From contig JADJWK010000001.1 in assembly GCA_016716405.1 (NCBI GenBank), positions 806,001-870,000 on the forward strand: a stretch of 64,000 nt of DNA, written 5' to 3'. Positions 1 through 7,794 of the stretch are shown piece by piece. The notes beneath the pieces were generated by a model that was not told where the DNA came from, ran no database searches, and saw nothing but the letters and a program-made list of their open reading frames with translations. Positions within the stretch are counted from its first letter, which is position 1; each line of letters starts with the position of its first letter. The position numbers and the translations under genes are program-made. The stretch comes from Candidatus Melainabacteria bacterium. GTDB lineage: Bacteria; Cyanobacteriota; Vampirovibrionia; Obscuribacterales; Obscuribacteraceae.

Positions 1-271
1 CAATGCCAATGCACGTGAAGAGCAGTTCGACGCCGAAGCGTTCGAGCGTGAGACCGGCTGGAGCTGGAGCGACGCGGTGGACGAAGCCGCGACGATTCAG
101 CGCGAGAGCCGGATCTTCGGTCGCCGCCGGGGCAGCAAGAGCCGTGGAAACGGTCGCCGCGAGAGCTTCGCCCGGCGCTTCCAGCGCCTGACGGGCTGGT
201 CCTACGGCGACGCGGTCGACATGGCAGCCGAGCTGCAGCGCGAGCGCCGCATCTTCGGATGTGTCGCCTGA
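1..271 (+). CDS. TGWS-repeat small protein, array copy 1 (5' cut by window edge)
   Basis: This is the first visible copy of the tandem array. The start codon lies about 10 bases before the window; comparison with the next copy shows only the first codons are missing. The protein matches copies 3 and 4. It holds two copies of a 27-residue unit centred on TGWSxxDAVDxAA and ending in RIFG, joined by an Arg/Gly/Ser-rich basic linker. No known family is recognised and there is no signal peptide or membrane segment, so it is probably cytosolic. The array may continue to the left. Confidence 0.75.
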   Translation, partial: NANAREEQFDAEAFERETGWSWSDAVDEAATIQRESRIFGRRRGSKSRGNGRRESFARRFQRLTGWSYGDAVDMAAELQRERRIFGCVA

Positions 272-415
272 CGCAATCCTGAATCCACGCCATCCCGTGG
301 AGGAGGCGGGTCGCATGCGGTCCGGTGCTGGTCGGCTCAGGAAAGGGAGCCGGCTGGGGAAATGTCCCGACGACGGTAATTCGCCGTTGTTCAACTCAAC
401 CGAAAGGAAAATACC

Positions 416-697
416 ATGACTACGATCAATGCCAATGCACGTGAAGAGCAGTTCGACGCCGAAGCGTTCGAGCGTGAGACCGGCTGGAGCTGGAGCGACG
501 CGGTGGACGAAGCCGCGACGATTCAGCGCGAGAGCCGGATCTTCGGTCGCCGCCGGGGCAGCAAGAGCCGTGGAAACGGTCGCCGCGAGAGCTTCGCCCA
601 GCGCTTCCAGCGCCTGACGGGCTGGTCCTACGGCGACGCGGTCGACATGGCAGCCGAGCTGCAGCGCGAGCGCCGCATCTTCGGATGTGTCGCCTGA
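416..697 (+). CDS. TGWS-repeat small protein, array copy 2
   Basis: A 93-residue protein. Residues 18-44 and 64-90 are an internal duplication with the pattern F-x-R-x-TGWS-x2-DAVD-x-AA-x2-QRE-x-RIFG, offset by exactly 46 residues; residues 45-57 form a basic linker (RRRGSKSRGNGRR). The SD is AAAGGA in the leader, 8 bases before ATG. It differs from the other copies by a single Arg-to-Gln change at residue 62. Function is unknown. The basic linker between two identical modules would suit a nucleic-acid- or protein-bridging role, but this is inference only. Confidence 0.8.
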   Translation: MTTINANAREEQFDAEAFERETGWSWSDAVDEAATIQRESRIFGRRRGSKSRGNGRRESFAQRFQRLTGWSYGDAVDMAAELQRERRIFGCVA

Positions 698-841
698 CGC
701 AATCCTGAATCCACGCCATCCCGTGGAGGAGCCGGGTCGCATGCGGTCCGGTGCTGGTCGGCTCAGGAAAGGGAGCCGGCTGGGGAAATGTCCCGACGAC
801 GGTAATTCGCCGTTGTTCAACTCAACCGAAAGGAAAATACC

Positions 842-1123
842 ATGACTACGATCAATGCCAATGCACGTGAAGAGCAGTTCGACGCCGAAGCGTTCGAGCG
901 TGAGACCGGCTGGAGCTGGAGCGACGCGGTGGACGAAGCCGCGACGATTCAGCGCGAGAGCCGGATCTTCGGTCGCCGCCGGGGCAGCAAGAGCCGTGGA
1001 AACGGTCGCCGCGAGAGCTTCGCCCGGCGCTTCCAGCGCCTGACGGGCTGGTCCTACGGCGACGCGGTCGACATGGCAGCCGAGCTGCAGCGCGAGCGCC
1101 GCATCTTCGGATGTGTCGCCTGA
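842..1123 (+). CDS. TGWS-repeat small protein, array copy 3
   Basis: The start lies 426 bases after that of copy 2, and the protein is identical to copy 4. It keeps its own SD and the same roughly 145-bp spacer, so each copy is a complete expression cassette rather than part of a fused repeat protein. The duplication is visible as TGWSWSDAVDEAA (residues 22-34) and TGWSYGDAVDMAA (residues 68-80). No homolog is recognised. Confidence 0.8.
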   Translation: MTTINANAREEQFDAEAFERETGWSWSDAVDEAATIQRESRIFGRRRGSKSRGNGRRESFARRFQRLTGWSYGDAVDMAAELQRERRIFGCVA

Positions 1124-1268
1124 CGCAATCCTGAATCCACGCCATCCCGTGGAGGAGGCCGGGTCGCATGCGGTCCGGTGCTGGTCGGCTCAGGAAAGGG
1201 AGCCGGCTGGGGAAATGTCCCGACGACGGTAATTCGCCGTTGTTCAACTCAACCGAAAGGAAAATACC

Positions 1269-1550
1269 ATGACTACGATCAATGCCAATGCACGTGAAGA
1301 GCAGTTCGACGCCGAAGCGTTCGAGCGTGAGACCGGCTGGAGCTGGAGCGACGCGGTGGACGAAGCCGCGACGATTCAGCGCGAGAGCCGGATCTTCGGT
1401 CGCCGCCGGGGCAGCAAGAGCCGTGGAAACGGTCGCCGCGAGAGCTTCGCCCGGCGCTTCCAGCGCCTGACGGGCTGGTCCTACGGCGACGCGGTCGACA
1501 TGGCAGCCGAGCTGCAGCGCGAGCGCCGCATCTTCGGATGTGTCGCCTGA
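1269..1550 (+). CDS. TGWS-repeat small protein, array copy 4 (last)
   Basis: This is the right-most copy, starting 427 bases after copy 3 because of one extra base in the spacer. The protein is the same 93 residues. Sequence identity with the upstream units ends shortly after the stop codon, within the small CCACG/CGTGG hairpin, where the spacer gives way to a longer stem-loop. This marks the end of the amplified unit. Function is unknown. Confidence 0.8.
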   Translation: MTTINANAREEQFDAEAFERETGWSWSDAVDEAATIQRESRIFGRRRGSKSRGNGRRESFARRFQRLTGWSYGDAVDMAAELQRERRIFGCVA

Positions 1551-1586
1551 CGCAATCCTGAATCCACGCCATCACGTGGAAGGCAA

Positions 1587-1635
1587 GGCGGCACGGATCA
1601 TCTCGATTCGTGCCGCCAGCACTCTTGGTTCTTTT
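1587..1635 (+). terminator. Terminator-like hairpin ending the TGWS array
   Basis: A perfect 9-bp stem, GGCGGCACG at 1587-1595 with CGTGCCGCC at 1609-1617, is followed by a T-rich stretch (CTTGGTTCTTTTCTTG). It lies after the last array gene only, so readthrough along the array is possible. Confidence 0.6.
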
Positions 1636-1649
1636 CTTGTTGGAAGGAG

Positions 1650-1669
1650 TACGAAAACGTATAGTAAAA
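1650..1669 (+). repeat. 20-bp polar intergenic element, copy 1
   Basis: TACGAAAA-CGTA-TAGTAAAA. This is a copy of the recurring TACTAAAA-N4-TAGTAAAA element, sitting between the array terminator and the convergent terminator of the minus-strand TGWS gene. A TTGTTG box lies 17 bases before its TATAGT, so a + strand promoter is also possible. Confidence 0.5.
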
Positions 1670-1670
1670 G

Positions 1671-1719
1671 CGGTTTTTAAAAAAGGGCTGGACCAACTGA
1701 CGAGCAGTTGAGCCAGCCC
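1671..1719 (-). terminator. Rho-independent terminator of the minus-strand TGWS gene
   Basis: Long stem GGGCTGG...CAACTG / CAGTTG...CCAGCCC (1685-1719) with loop ACGAG. On the minus strand it is followed by a run of seven T (1678-1684) and further T at 1674-1677, a classic intrinsic terminator 27 bases after the stop codon. Confidence 0.85.
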
Positions 1720-1746
1720 AGAGGCGAAAACGAATGCAGCAATCGG

Positions 1747-2148
1747 TCAGTGAGGCTGGTTGCCGACGGAGTCGATGAAGAGATGAAGCATCCCGTGGAT
1801 GTCCTCGATCTCGTCGTCTCCGAGAGCGACGCTCTGAACGAAAGCAGCCACGGGCAGACCTTTCTGGCAGGCCTGACCGAACAGGTCCATATCGAGACCC
1901 GAATCAGCAGCTTCCGCCAGTGCCACCAGATCGCAGCCGGCGTTCTCGAGGTCGGTCACCGCCGGGAAGCGCCCGGGAAGATCGGCTTCGCCGAGACGGT
2001 CCAGAATCCTGGCTTGCTCATCGCTTTCACCTTCGGTATCCAGGAAGCGCAGCTCTTCGAGGCGAGCGGCGGCTGCTTCGGTGACAGCGTCATGAACGGA
2101 CCAGCCAGTTCCGGCCAGGTCGAGTGTCGAATGCTCAGTTTGTCTCAT
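1747..2148 (-). CDS. Single-TGWS-motif small protein downstream of adk
   Basis: A 133-residue acidic protein. Residues 14-26 read TGWSVHDAVTEAA, the same signature as the array proteins; the rest is acidic and helical with no recognised domain. It starts 5 bases after the adenylate kinase stop, and its SD (AAAGGG) lies within the end of that gene, so the two are almost certainly co-transcribed. Array and adk-linked proteins therefore belong to one uncharacterised motif family. It has no signal peptide. Function is unknown. Confidence 0.75.
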   Translation of the reverse strand: MRQTEHSTLDLAGTGWSVHDAVTEAAAARLEELRFLDTEGESDEQARILDRLGEADLPGRFPAVTDLENAGCDLVALAEAADSGLDMDLFGQACQKGLPVAAFVQSVALGDDEIEDIHGMLHLFIDSVGNQPH

Positions 2149-2153
2149 CGCAG

Positions 2154-2912
2154 TTACCCTTTCTTTCGTTGAGTGGAAAAGAATGTACGAGCCTGCCGCA
2201 AGGTCTCTTCCTTGCCACCGCTGTTGGTGGAGGAGACGCGATGAAGCAGACCGGACCTGTCATAAAACCCGACAAGCGGAGCGGTTTTCTCCTTGTAGAT
2301 GGCGAGACGATTGAGAATCGAGACCTCGTTGTCGTCGCTTCTCTGAATCAATTCGCTGCCGCAGTTGTCGCAGATGCCGTCCTTGCGGGGCGGCTGAAAC
2401 TTGATGTGATAAGAGCGACCACAGTTGCTATTGCTGCAGGTGCGCCTGCCGGCGATGCGCTCGATGAGGTCGGCTTCAGGCACCTCGATCAGCACGACCG
2501 CGGTGAGTGAAGCTCCCCAGCCCGAGAGGAGTCGCTGAAGGAGCTCGGCCTGCACCAGCGAGCGTGGAAAGCCATCGAGGATCGCTCCGCGACGGTTCTT
2601 CCACTGCCTGAGCTCGCGCGCCAGCAGATAAAGAGTGATTTCGTCAGGGACGAAATCGCCGGCTTTCATGATCGGTGCGACGAATCGTCCGATGGCTGTT
2701 CCGGCTGCTATCTCACGGCGAAGAAGATTGCCGGTGGAGGTATGAGCGATATCGAGCTCCGGTGCCAGTCCCTCGGCGAGGGTTCCTTTCCCGGCGCCGG
2801 GACCGCCCATCAAAACACCGTAAACCGGAGGCTGAAACTTCCAGTAGATTCGCAGAGCGAATTCCAGAAGCCTCTCCGACACGGTAAGCGGTTTCAGTTC
2901 AACCTTGGTCAT
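2154..2912 (-). CDS. adk: Adenylate kinase (zinc-ribbon LID type)
   Basis: This enzyme interconverts ATP + AMP and 2 ADP in the cytosol. The 252-residue protein shows the P-loop GGPGAGKGT (residues 36-44), the NMP-lid signature DGFPRS, and a LID with four cysteines (CSNSNC...CDNC), the first pair spaced C-x4-C instead of the usual C-x2-C. About 30 residues precede the canonical N-terminus. The start at 2912 is chosen because GGAG lies 9 bases upstream; the reading frame extends 17 codons further. It is the first gene of a two-gene unit with the TGWS protein. The extension and Cys spacing suggest a divergent paralog, but activity is likely. Confidence 0.85.
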   Translation of the reverse strand: MTKVELKPLTVSERLLEFALRIYWKFQPPVYGVLMGGPGAGKGTLAEGLAPELDIAHTSTGNLLRREIAAGTAIGRFVAPIMKAGDFVPDEITLYLLARELRQWKNRRGAILDGFPRSLVQAELLQRLLSGWGASLTAVVLIEVPEADLIERIAGRRTCSNSNCGRSYHIKFQPPRKDGICDNCGSELIQRSDDNEVSILNRLAIYKEKTAPLVGFYDRSGLLHRVSSTNSGGKEETLRQARTFFSTQRKKG

Positions 2913-3312
2913 AGGCCGTTTCTCCAGGTATTGCAGTCCGTGACCAGCCCGACCCGTCTGCATGAGCAGATTACGGTTCGGCTTGATTTGCTGGCTGAAG
3001 GAACTGAGTGCTTGGGGGTTAGTCGGGGTGTAGAAGTTGAGAGAAGAATGACTCAGGCTACCCAGAGCGACTTTTCTGATTCAACGTAGCTAATACGAAA
3101 ACATTCTGAATATCTGGGGCAGGACCGGAGCCTTTCCCGGCTCCCCGGGACCAAACCTGGGTCTCGCCTGGATTCATGCGTGATGTCAAGGTTTCGGAGC
3201 TTGCGTGTGATTCGAAGGCAAGCCCCTAGCGCAGCTGTCACAGCTTCTGGATTCTCGAGTCTTTCGATGTAAAACTAGCGAGTATAGTAAAAAGTCGAGA
3301 AAGACGAAAGAA
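2913..3312. other. Intergenic region upstream of adk
   Basis: About 400 bases without a supported gene. It contains a GGAGCC-TTTCCC-GGCTCC hairpin near 3127 and must carry the minus-strand adk promoter, but no convincing -35/-10 pair stands out. CTAGCGCAG near 3225 recurs near 19244 and 48768. Confidence 0.4.
3273..3292 (+). repeat. 20-bp polar intergenic element, copy 2 (second half conserved)
   Basis: AACTAGCG-AGTA-TAGTAAAA. Only the right half matches the consensus exactly. It lies beyond the terminator of the minus-strand aminotransferase gene. Confidence 0.35.
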
Positions 3313-3335
3313 CACGGAACCTCATGGTCCGTGCC
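3302..3335 (-). terminator. Terminator of the aminotransferase gene
   Basis: CACGGAACC/GGTCCGTG hairpin (3313-3333). On the minus strand it is followed by TTCTTTCGTCTTTCTC. It lies just after the aminotransferase stop codon. Confidence 0.65.
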
Positions 3336-3358
3336 CTTTCGCAAGAATAAATCGAGAA

Positions 3359-4579
3359 TCAGCCCAGCCTCGACAGTGCCTGGCAGGCGCTGTCGATGGT
3401 CTCGAGCCTGCGTGCGAAGCAGAATCGCAGAAAGCGTCCGTGGTTAGCAGGGCTGGCGAAGAATGAATCCCCGGACACTGCGCGCACGCCGGTGGCTTCG
3501 AGGAGCCATTCCGGTGTGACGGGTCGGCCGGTGGTCAGGGGCAGTCCATCAGCCAGCACGAAGGCTCCGCCTTCGGGCAGGCTGAGCAGAAAGCCAGCCT
3601 GGCTGAGCGCTGTGCACAGCCTGTCTCTTGCCTCCTGGTACAGGCTCGACCTCTCCCCTTCTGCGGTCCGTTCTCTGCGGACCCCGAAAACCGAACGGGC
3701 TGCCACCTGGAAAGGTGTCGGGGCGGAAAGTCCCAGGGTGGAGTGCATCTTGCGGAAAGAGGCGGTGAGCTCCGGAGGTGCGATCACATAGCCTACCCGC
3801 CAGCCTGTGGCGTTGTAAGCTTTCGAGAGCCCGTCCACCACGATGATCCGATCGGCGAAAGCGGTGAATGAAGCTGGCGAGAGGTGGCTCTTGCGGTCGA
3901 AAGTGAGTTGGCTGTAGATTTCGTCGCTCAGGACCACGGCGCCGTAGTCCGCTGCCAGGGACAGGATCGACCGGATTTCGCCCGAATCGAAGACCCTGCC
4001 GGTGGGGTTGTGCGGGGTGTTGAGGATGACCGCCCGGGTCCGTCGATTGAAGGCTTTGCCAAGGGCAGACCGATCGAGTCGCCAGGAGCCAGGCTCCAGA
4101 CCAACCACGCGAGGAATGCCGCCGGCAATCTTGATAGCTGCCAGGTAGCTCTCGAAGAAGGGCTCGAAGACCACGACTTCGCTACCGGGCTCGACGAAGC
4201 TCAGGATAATGGCGGCAAGCCCTGCCGAGGTGCCGGAAGTGATTGTCACCTCGCTGTCGGCATCGACGGACCGGCCCCAGTCCTGGCTCGCCTGGTCGGC
4301 GATATTTGCTCGTAAAATCGGGTCGCCCTGGGCATGGCTGTACTGGTTCTGATCGCTGCCGATGGCATCGATAGCCAGCTCTTTCAGAATCGTGGGCGTA
4401 GCGAATTCAGGGGCTCCGGAGGCGAGGTCGATGCCGCCGGCAGGCTTCTTGCCTGCCTGAGCCTTGAGTCGGGACTCAGCGATGCCTTGCAGGCGAGATG
4501 CCGGAGACGGCTTGCGCTTTCGCGACAGGCGTCGACCGGCAGCGCCGAGGACGCTGCTTAAGAATTCCAGAGGTTTCAT
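3359..4579 (-). CDS. Class I/II PLP-dependent aminotransferase
   Basis: A 406-residue cytosolic PLP enzyme of the aspartate-aminotransferase fold. Visible landmarks are NTPHNPTGRVF (cofactor-binding Asn), SDEIYSQL (Asp pairing with the PLP ring), and GLSKAYNATGWRVGY with the Schiff-base Lys. It probably moves amino groups between an amino acid and 2-oxoglutarate; the exact substrate cannot be read from sequence. The first roughly 30 residues are a basic extension rich in Lys/Arg/Ser. GGAG lies about 9 bases before the ATG. It appears monocistronic, with a 9-bp tandem repeat just upstream. Confidence 0.85.
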   Translation of the reverse strand: MKPLEFLSSVLGAAGRRLSRKRKPSPASRLQGIAESRLKAQAGKKPAGGIDLASGAPEFATPTILKELAIDAIGSDQNQYSHAQGDPILRANIADQASQDWGRSVDADSEVTITSGTSAGLAAIILSFVEPGSEVVVFEPFFESYLAAIKIAGGIPRVVGLEPGSWRLDRSALGKAFNRRTRAVILNTPHNPTGRVFDSGEIRSILSLAADYGAVVLSDEIYSQLTFDRKSHLSPASFTAFADRIIVVDGLSKAYNATGWRVGYVIAPPELTASFRKMHSTLGLSAPTPFQVAARSVFGVRRERTAEGERSSLYQEARDRLCTALSQAGFLLSLPEGGAFVLADGLPLTTGRPVTPEWLLEATGVRAVSGDSFFASPANHGRFLRFCFARRLETIDSACQALSRLG

Positions 4580-4611
4580 AACAAAAGCTCCAGTCCGGTC
4601 AGACCGGTCAT

Positions 4612-4652
4612 GTTGGTCAGGTTGGTCAGGTTGGTCAGGTTAGTCAGGTTGG
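4612..4652. repeat. 9-bp tandem repeat upstream of the aminotransferase
   Basis: GTTGGTCAG is repeated about 4.5 times (one unit reads GTTAGTCAG), roughly 30-70 bases upstream of the aminotransferase start and inside its probable promoter/leader. It is preceded by CCGGTCAGACCGGTCA. Such repeats can change copy number by slippage. Confidence 0.7.
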
Positions 4653-4843
4653 CTTAGTAAGCGAGTCGCGTGCGGGGAAGCACGGGAAAGTCTTGAAAAC
4701 GTCGACTAATTCATGATTTGTTGTCGGAAAACGTCTTATTCCTAGTAGACTATGGTGAGAGCATTAGTAAAACCTAGGAGAATCAATCTCCTCTTTTCAA
4801 GCTCGATGTCGATTTAGTTACTATCGCGCAATCAAAATCTCAT

Positions 4844-6229
4844 ATGAACTACCAGGAAGCCATTGCCTACATTCAGTCCTTTCCGGATATGGAAAGAGCC
4901 ACTTACGGAGCTCGCGGACCCACCATGGGACTGCCTTCGATGCGTTCGCTGCTGGAGCGGATGGGGAATCCCCAGCTCGGTCGCAAGACCGTTCATATAG
5001 CCGGGTCCAAGGGTAAAGGCAGCACGGCTACGATGATCACCAGGATCCTGGACGAAACAGGACTCAGAACCGCCCTCTATACCAGCCCGCACCTTCACGA
5101 CTATTGCGAGCGCATCGCATTTGGTTCTACGCCCATCTCCAAAGAGACATTTGCGCGCGGCGTGGCGGAAATCAAGCCGATCGTCGAGGCCGAGAAAGCC
5201 GAGGGCAATGCATCGATATCGACCTACGGCATTCTCACCGCTCTATTCTTTCATCTGGCGTCCAAAGCCGATCCGGCGGTGGATATTCAGATAGTCGAAG
5301 TCGGTCTGGGTGGACGTTACGATGTGACCAACGTGTTCACGGCCAAAGAAGTCGCCGTGATCACGCCCATAAGCCTCGAGCATGTCGAGATTCTGGGCTC
5401 CTCTCCCACCGAGATAGCTGCCAACAAAGCCGGTATCATCACACCCAGATGCACCGCCGTTCTGGCACCGCAAAAGGACAAAGGCGCCACCACCGCTGTC
5501 GGAAGGAGATGCCGCGAGGTCCATGCCGATTTCGTCGACGTCGGGCGCAGTTACAAAATCCGGGTGATCGACCAGAATGCCAGCGGACAGACCTTCGCTA
5601 TCGAGTCGGAGCAGGGCAGGTTCGAATTCGAGATTCCCATGGTCGGTGTCCATCAAGTATCCAATGCCGCTACTGCTATCGCCGCTGTGCGCGCCTTGAA
5701 AGAGCATGGTATCGATCCCAGCGAGGATCAGATCCGGGCTGCTCTCAAAAAGACTACAGTTCCCGGGAGGATGCAAATCCTTTCAGGAATGAAGGGTGGT
5801 CAGAAGAGCGGAGGACCGATCATCGTGGTCGATGCGGCCCACAATCACGAGTCTGCCAACGCTCTGGCCACGACCATCAAGGAGACATTCGGAGCGGACT
5901 CCTGTATCTTCGTTCTGGGGCTCAACAAAGACAAGAACATCAGCGCCGTCTGGAAAGAGCTTCTTGGACTCTGCCGCATCTGTATCGCGACCCGGTCGCG
6001 CAACCCACGTTCGGCCGATCCTCGGGATATCGCCGAGGTAGTCTCTACCTTCGGTTCTTCCGACGATAGTGTCGTGCTTACCGACTGTGTCGCCGATGGT
6101 ATAGACCGGGCTATCGAAATAGCTAGAGATGGCGAGGTCATCTGTGTGACCGGCTCGATGTATGTCGTGGGAGAAGCCAGAGAGCATGTCCTCGAGGATC
6201 GAGCCTGGGATCTGATCGCGACTCGGTGA
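4844..6229 (+). CDS. folC: Folylpolyglutamate synthase / dihydrofolate synthase
   Basis: This ATP-dependent Mur-ligase-type enzyme adds glutamate to dihydropteroate/tetrahydrofolate in the cytosol. The 461-residue length fits the family. The ATP-binding loop HIAGSKGKGSTATM lies near residues 49-62, YTSPHL follows at about 79, and the C-terminal domain carries VVDAAHNHESA. ATG 4844 begins at the conserved N-terminal motif (YQEAIAYI); no strong SD precedes it. A TAGTAAAA half-element lies about 75 bases upstream. It is a single gene, convergent with the ATP-grasp gene. Confidence 0.9.
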   Translation: MNYQEAIAYIQSFPDMERATYGARGPTMGLPSMRSLLERMGNPQLGRKTVHIAGSKGKGSTATMITRILDETGLRTALYTSPHLHDYCERIAFGSTPISKETFARGVAEIKPIVEAEKAEGNASISTYGILTALFFHLASKADPAVDIQIVEVGLGGRYDVTNVFTAKEVAVITPISLEHVEILGSSPTEIAANKAGIITPRCTAVLAPQKDKGATTAVGRRCREVHADFVDVGRSYKIRVIDQNASGQTFAIESEQGRFEFEIPMVGVHQVSNAATAIAAVRALKEHGIDPSEDQIRAALKKTTVPGRMQILSGMKGGQKSGGPIIVVDAAHNHESANALATTIKETFGADSCIFVLGLNKDKNISAVWKELLGLCRICIATRSRNPRSADPRDIAEVVSTFGSSDDSVVLTDCVADGIDRAIEIARDGEVICVTGSMYVVGEAREHVLEDRAWDLIATR

Positions 6230-6239
6230 TATAGTAGAA
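6220..6239 (+). repeat. 20-bp polar intergenic element, copy 3 (overlaps folC stop)
   Basis: The right half, TAGTAGAA (6232-6239), preceded by GATA, matches. The left half falls in folC codons and does not match. Confidence 0.3.
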
Positions 6240-6259
6240 GGCTCTCTGAAAAAGCAACT

Positions 6260-6290
6260 CCACCTGGTGCGAAGCACCAGGTGGGTTTCA
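6260..6290. terminator. Bidirectional terminator between folC and the ATP-grasp gene
   Basis: A perfect 11-bp stem CCACCTGGTGC / GCACCAGGTGG with a GAA loop. The + side continues GTTTCAAGG; the minus side reaches CTTTTTC. It sits between two convergent genes. Confidence 0.8.
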
Positions 6291-6300
6291 AGGGATTTCC

Positions 6301-7794
6301 TCAGGCTGCCCGAGGCGACATGAATCGATCGATTTCCCGTCGGGCTCGCTTGAACAGGCTCAGGGCTCCCCGGCGCGAGCCTGCTACGGCGGTAAATCCG
6401 ATGCAGCCGTAGCGGCTCATCGAATCGAGAAGGTGGAAGATCACGCCTTCCTGCCGGGATCGGCTGAAGAGCAGACCGGTGCGACTGAAATGCTCGAGAA
6501 GCAGGTCCGGCTCGCGAGTCGTCAGTCGGATGTCGATTACCGAGTCCGTGCCGGCATAGAAAATGCGTTTGCCCGAGGCGGTGAGAAAGTGACCGCTCTT
6601 GCTCTCATACTGGGCTCCTGTAGCGATCATGGCTTCGGCTCTCAGGTGCGTGGTGCCTCCCTGGCGGAGGTTGATCTCGATGGCGAATCGCTTGCCGTCA
6701 GCCTCCAGGAAGTCGACACCGAAGTACGCCAGAGCACCTTCCTCTTGCAGAATTTCTCCGACTCTGAGGGTGTCCTTGCCGATGGGGCGGCGCCTCAGGG
6801 CGGGAAAGACGGCGCCTTCGAAGACCATTCCATCGGGTCCGTGAAGAATCTGCTCGTGCGTGGAGAGCAGCTCGAGAGGACCGTTTGGATGGATAAAACC
6901 CTGACCGCTGGGGGAAGACTTTTGGCCGCCTTCGATAAAAGCTTCTATGACCCCACCGATAGTGGCAAATCTCGACATGAACGATTCTCTGTCCTGAAGG
7001 GACGTCTGGAATTCGAGCGCGGTTAGAGAAGCAGCGATCAAACGGCGTCGGGAGCGGCTCGAGAGTTCGGAAGGGTTTTCGGCGGGAAGGCGGATCACGG
7101 CGTTCCCGTATCCGGAGATGCCCTCGTTGACCTTCGCTACCAGGCGTCTTCTTGTCGGGTCGGCCAGCCAGAGTGATTCGGCGGCGTCAACGAGATCCGG
7201 CTCGTCGCGCAGATCCTCGAAGCCCTCGGGAAGATCCAGCCCCGCACGTCTGAAGATCTTTCTGCTACCACTTTTGGTGCCGAGGTAAGACAGTTCGCCA
7301 GGGGTAGCGATCACCGGAATGCCCAGGGCCTGACCGAGACGAAATTCCCGGTCGGTCCCCATGAACGGCACCAGTACAGCTTTCTTGCCGTCCTGTAGCA
7401 GTCTTCTCAGGCGCTCGAGCCAGTCTGGGCGGGAGAGAATCTTTTCGGCAAGAGGCAGAGTCGAGCCGTCCTCCAGGCAGATCGTTTCGAGTGAGATGCT
7501 TCCGTGTCCGCAGATGGCGGCACAGGTAAGCATGTGTCCGCAGGCCAGGGGCGAAGCGGGCATGGACGATACGAAGATCACGCGCCTGCCCGTCAGGGCA
7601 CGGTTGAGCAGCCATAAGAGTCGGTGCTCGTAGCCTATGATGGCACGCTCGATAAAGCGAATTTCCTCGGGCGCGACTGATATCGATGGCACGACGAGAT
7701 AGGTCGTATCGGGCTGTTTGAGAGCGCCGGCAAGAACTTCGCGCTGGCGATCCAGAAAGAGTCTGGAGCTCGAAGAAAGCTCGACTACATTCAT
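6301..7794 (-). CDS. ATP-grasp ligase, PGM1 (pheganomycin peptide ligase)-like
   Basis: A 497-residue cytosolic protein with no signal peptide. The C-terminal half has ATP-grasp hallmarks: an acidic/Lys strand (RRLVAKVNEGISGYGNA), FGVDFLEADGKRFAIEINLR with the metal-binding Glu/Asn, and RQGGTTH following it. The arrangement FGVDF...EINLRQGGTTH resembles PGM1-type peptide ligases, which form a peptide bond through an acyl-phosphate; carboxylate-amine ligase is the safe family-level call. The N-terminal half (about 1-180) looks like the Rossmann-like pre-ATP-grasp domain. It is monocistronic. Substrate is unknown. The next genes on the other strand are peptidases. Confidence 0.65.
   Translation of the reverse strand: MNVVELSSSSRLFLDRQREVLAGALKQPDTTYLVVPSISVAPEEIRFIERAIIGYEHRLLWLLNRALTGRRVIFVSSMPASPLACGHMLTCAAICGHGSISLETICLEDGSTLPLAEKILSRPDWLERLRRLLQDGKKAVLVPFMGTDREFRLGQALGIPVIATPGELSYLGTKSGSRKIFRRAGLDLPEGFEDLRDEPDLVDAAESLWLADPTRRRLVAKVNEGISGYGNAVIRLPAENPSELSSRSRRRLIAASLTALEFQTSLQDRESFMSRFATIGGVIEAFIEGGQKSSPSGQGFIHPNGPLELLSTHEQILHGPDGMVFEGAVFPALRRRPIGKDTLRVGEILQEEGALAYFGVDFLEADGKRFAIEINLRQGGTTHLRAEAMIATGAQYESKSGHFLTASGKRIFYAGTDSVIDIRLTTREPDLLLEHFSRTGLLFSRSRQEGVIFHLLDSMSRYGCIGFTAVAGSRRGALSLFKRARREIDRFMSPRAA

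Larger units (their letters stand above)
1..1579 (+). repeat. Tandem gene array, 426-427-bp unit, at least 3.7 copies
   Basis: The unit is one 93-codon gene plus a spacer of about 145 bp. Copies are almost identical in both coding and spacer DNA. The differences I see are one coding substitution in copy 2, a G/C change and a one-base insertion in the spacers, and divergence after the last copy. Each spacer holds small hairpins (CCACG/CGTGG; GGCTC/GAGCC; CGACGG/CCGTTG) and the AAAGGA SD. This level of identity implies recent amplification or gene conversion. Confidence 0.9.

Noticed and set aside
1..1579. CRISPR-like array
   Set aside because: The repeats are 426-427 bp, encode whole proteins and have no variable spacers of uniform short length.
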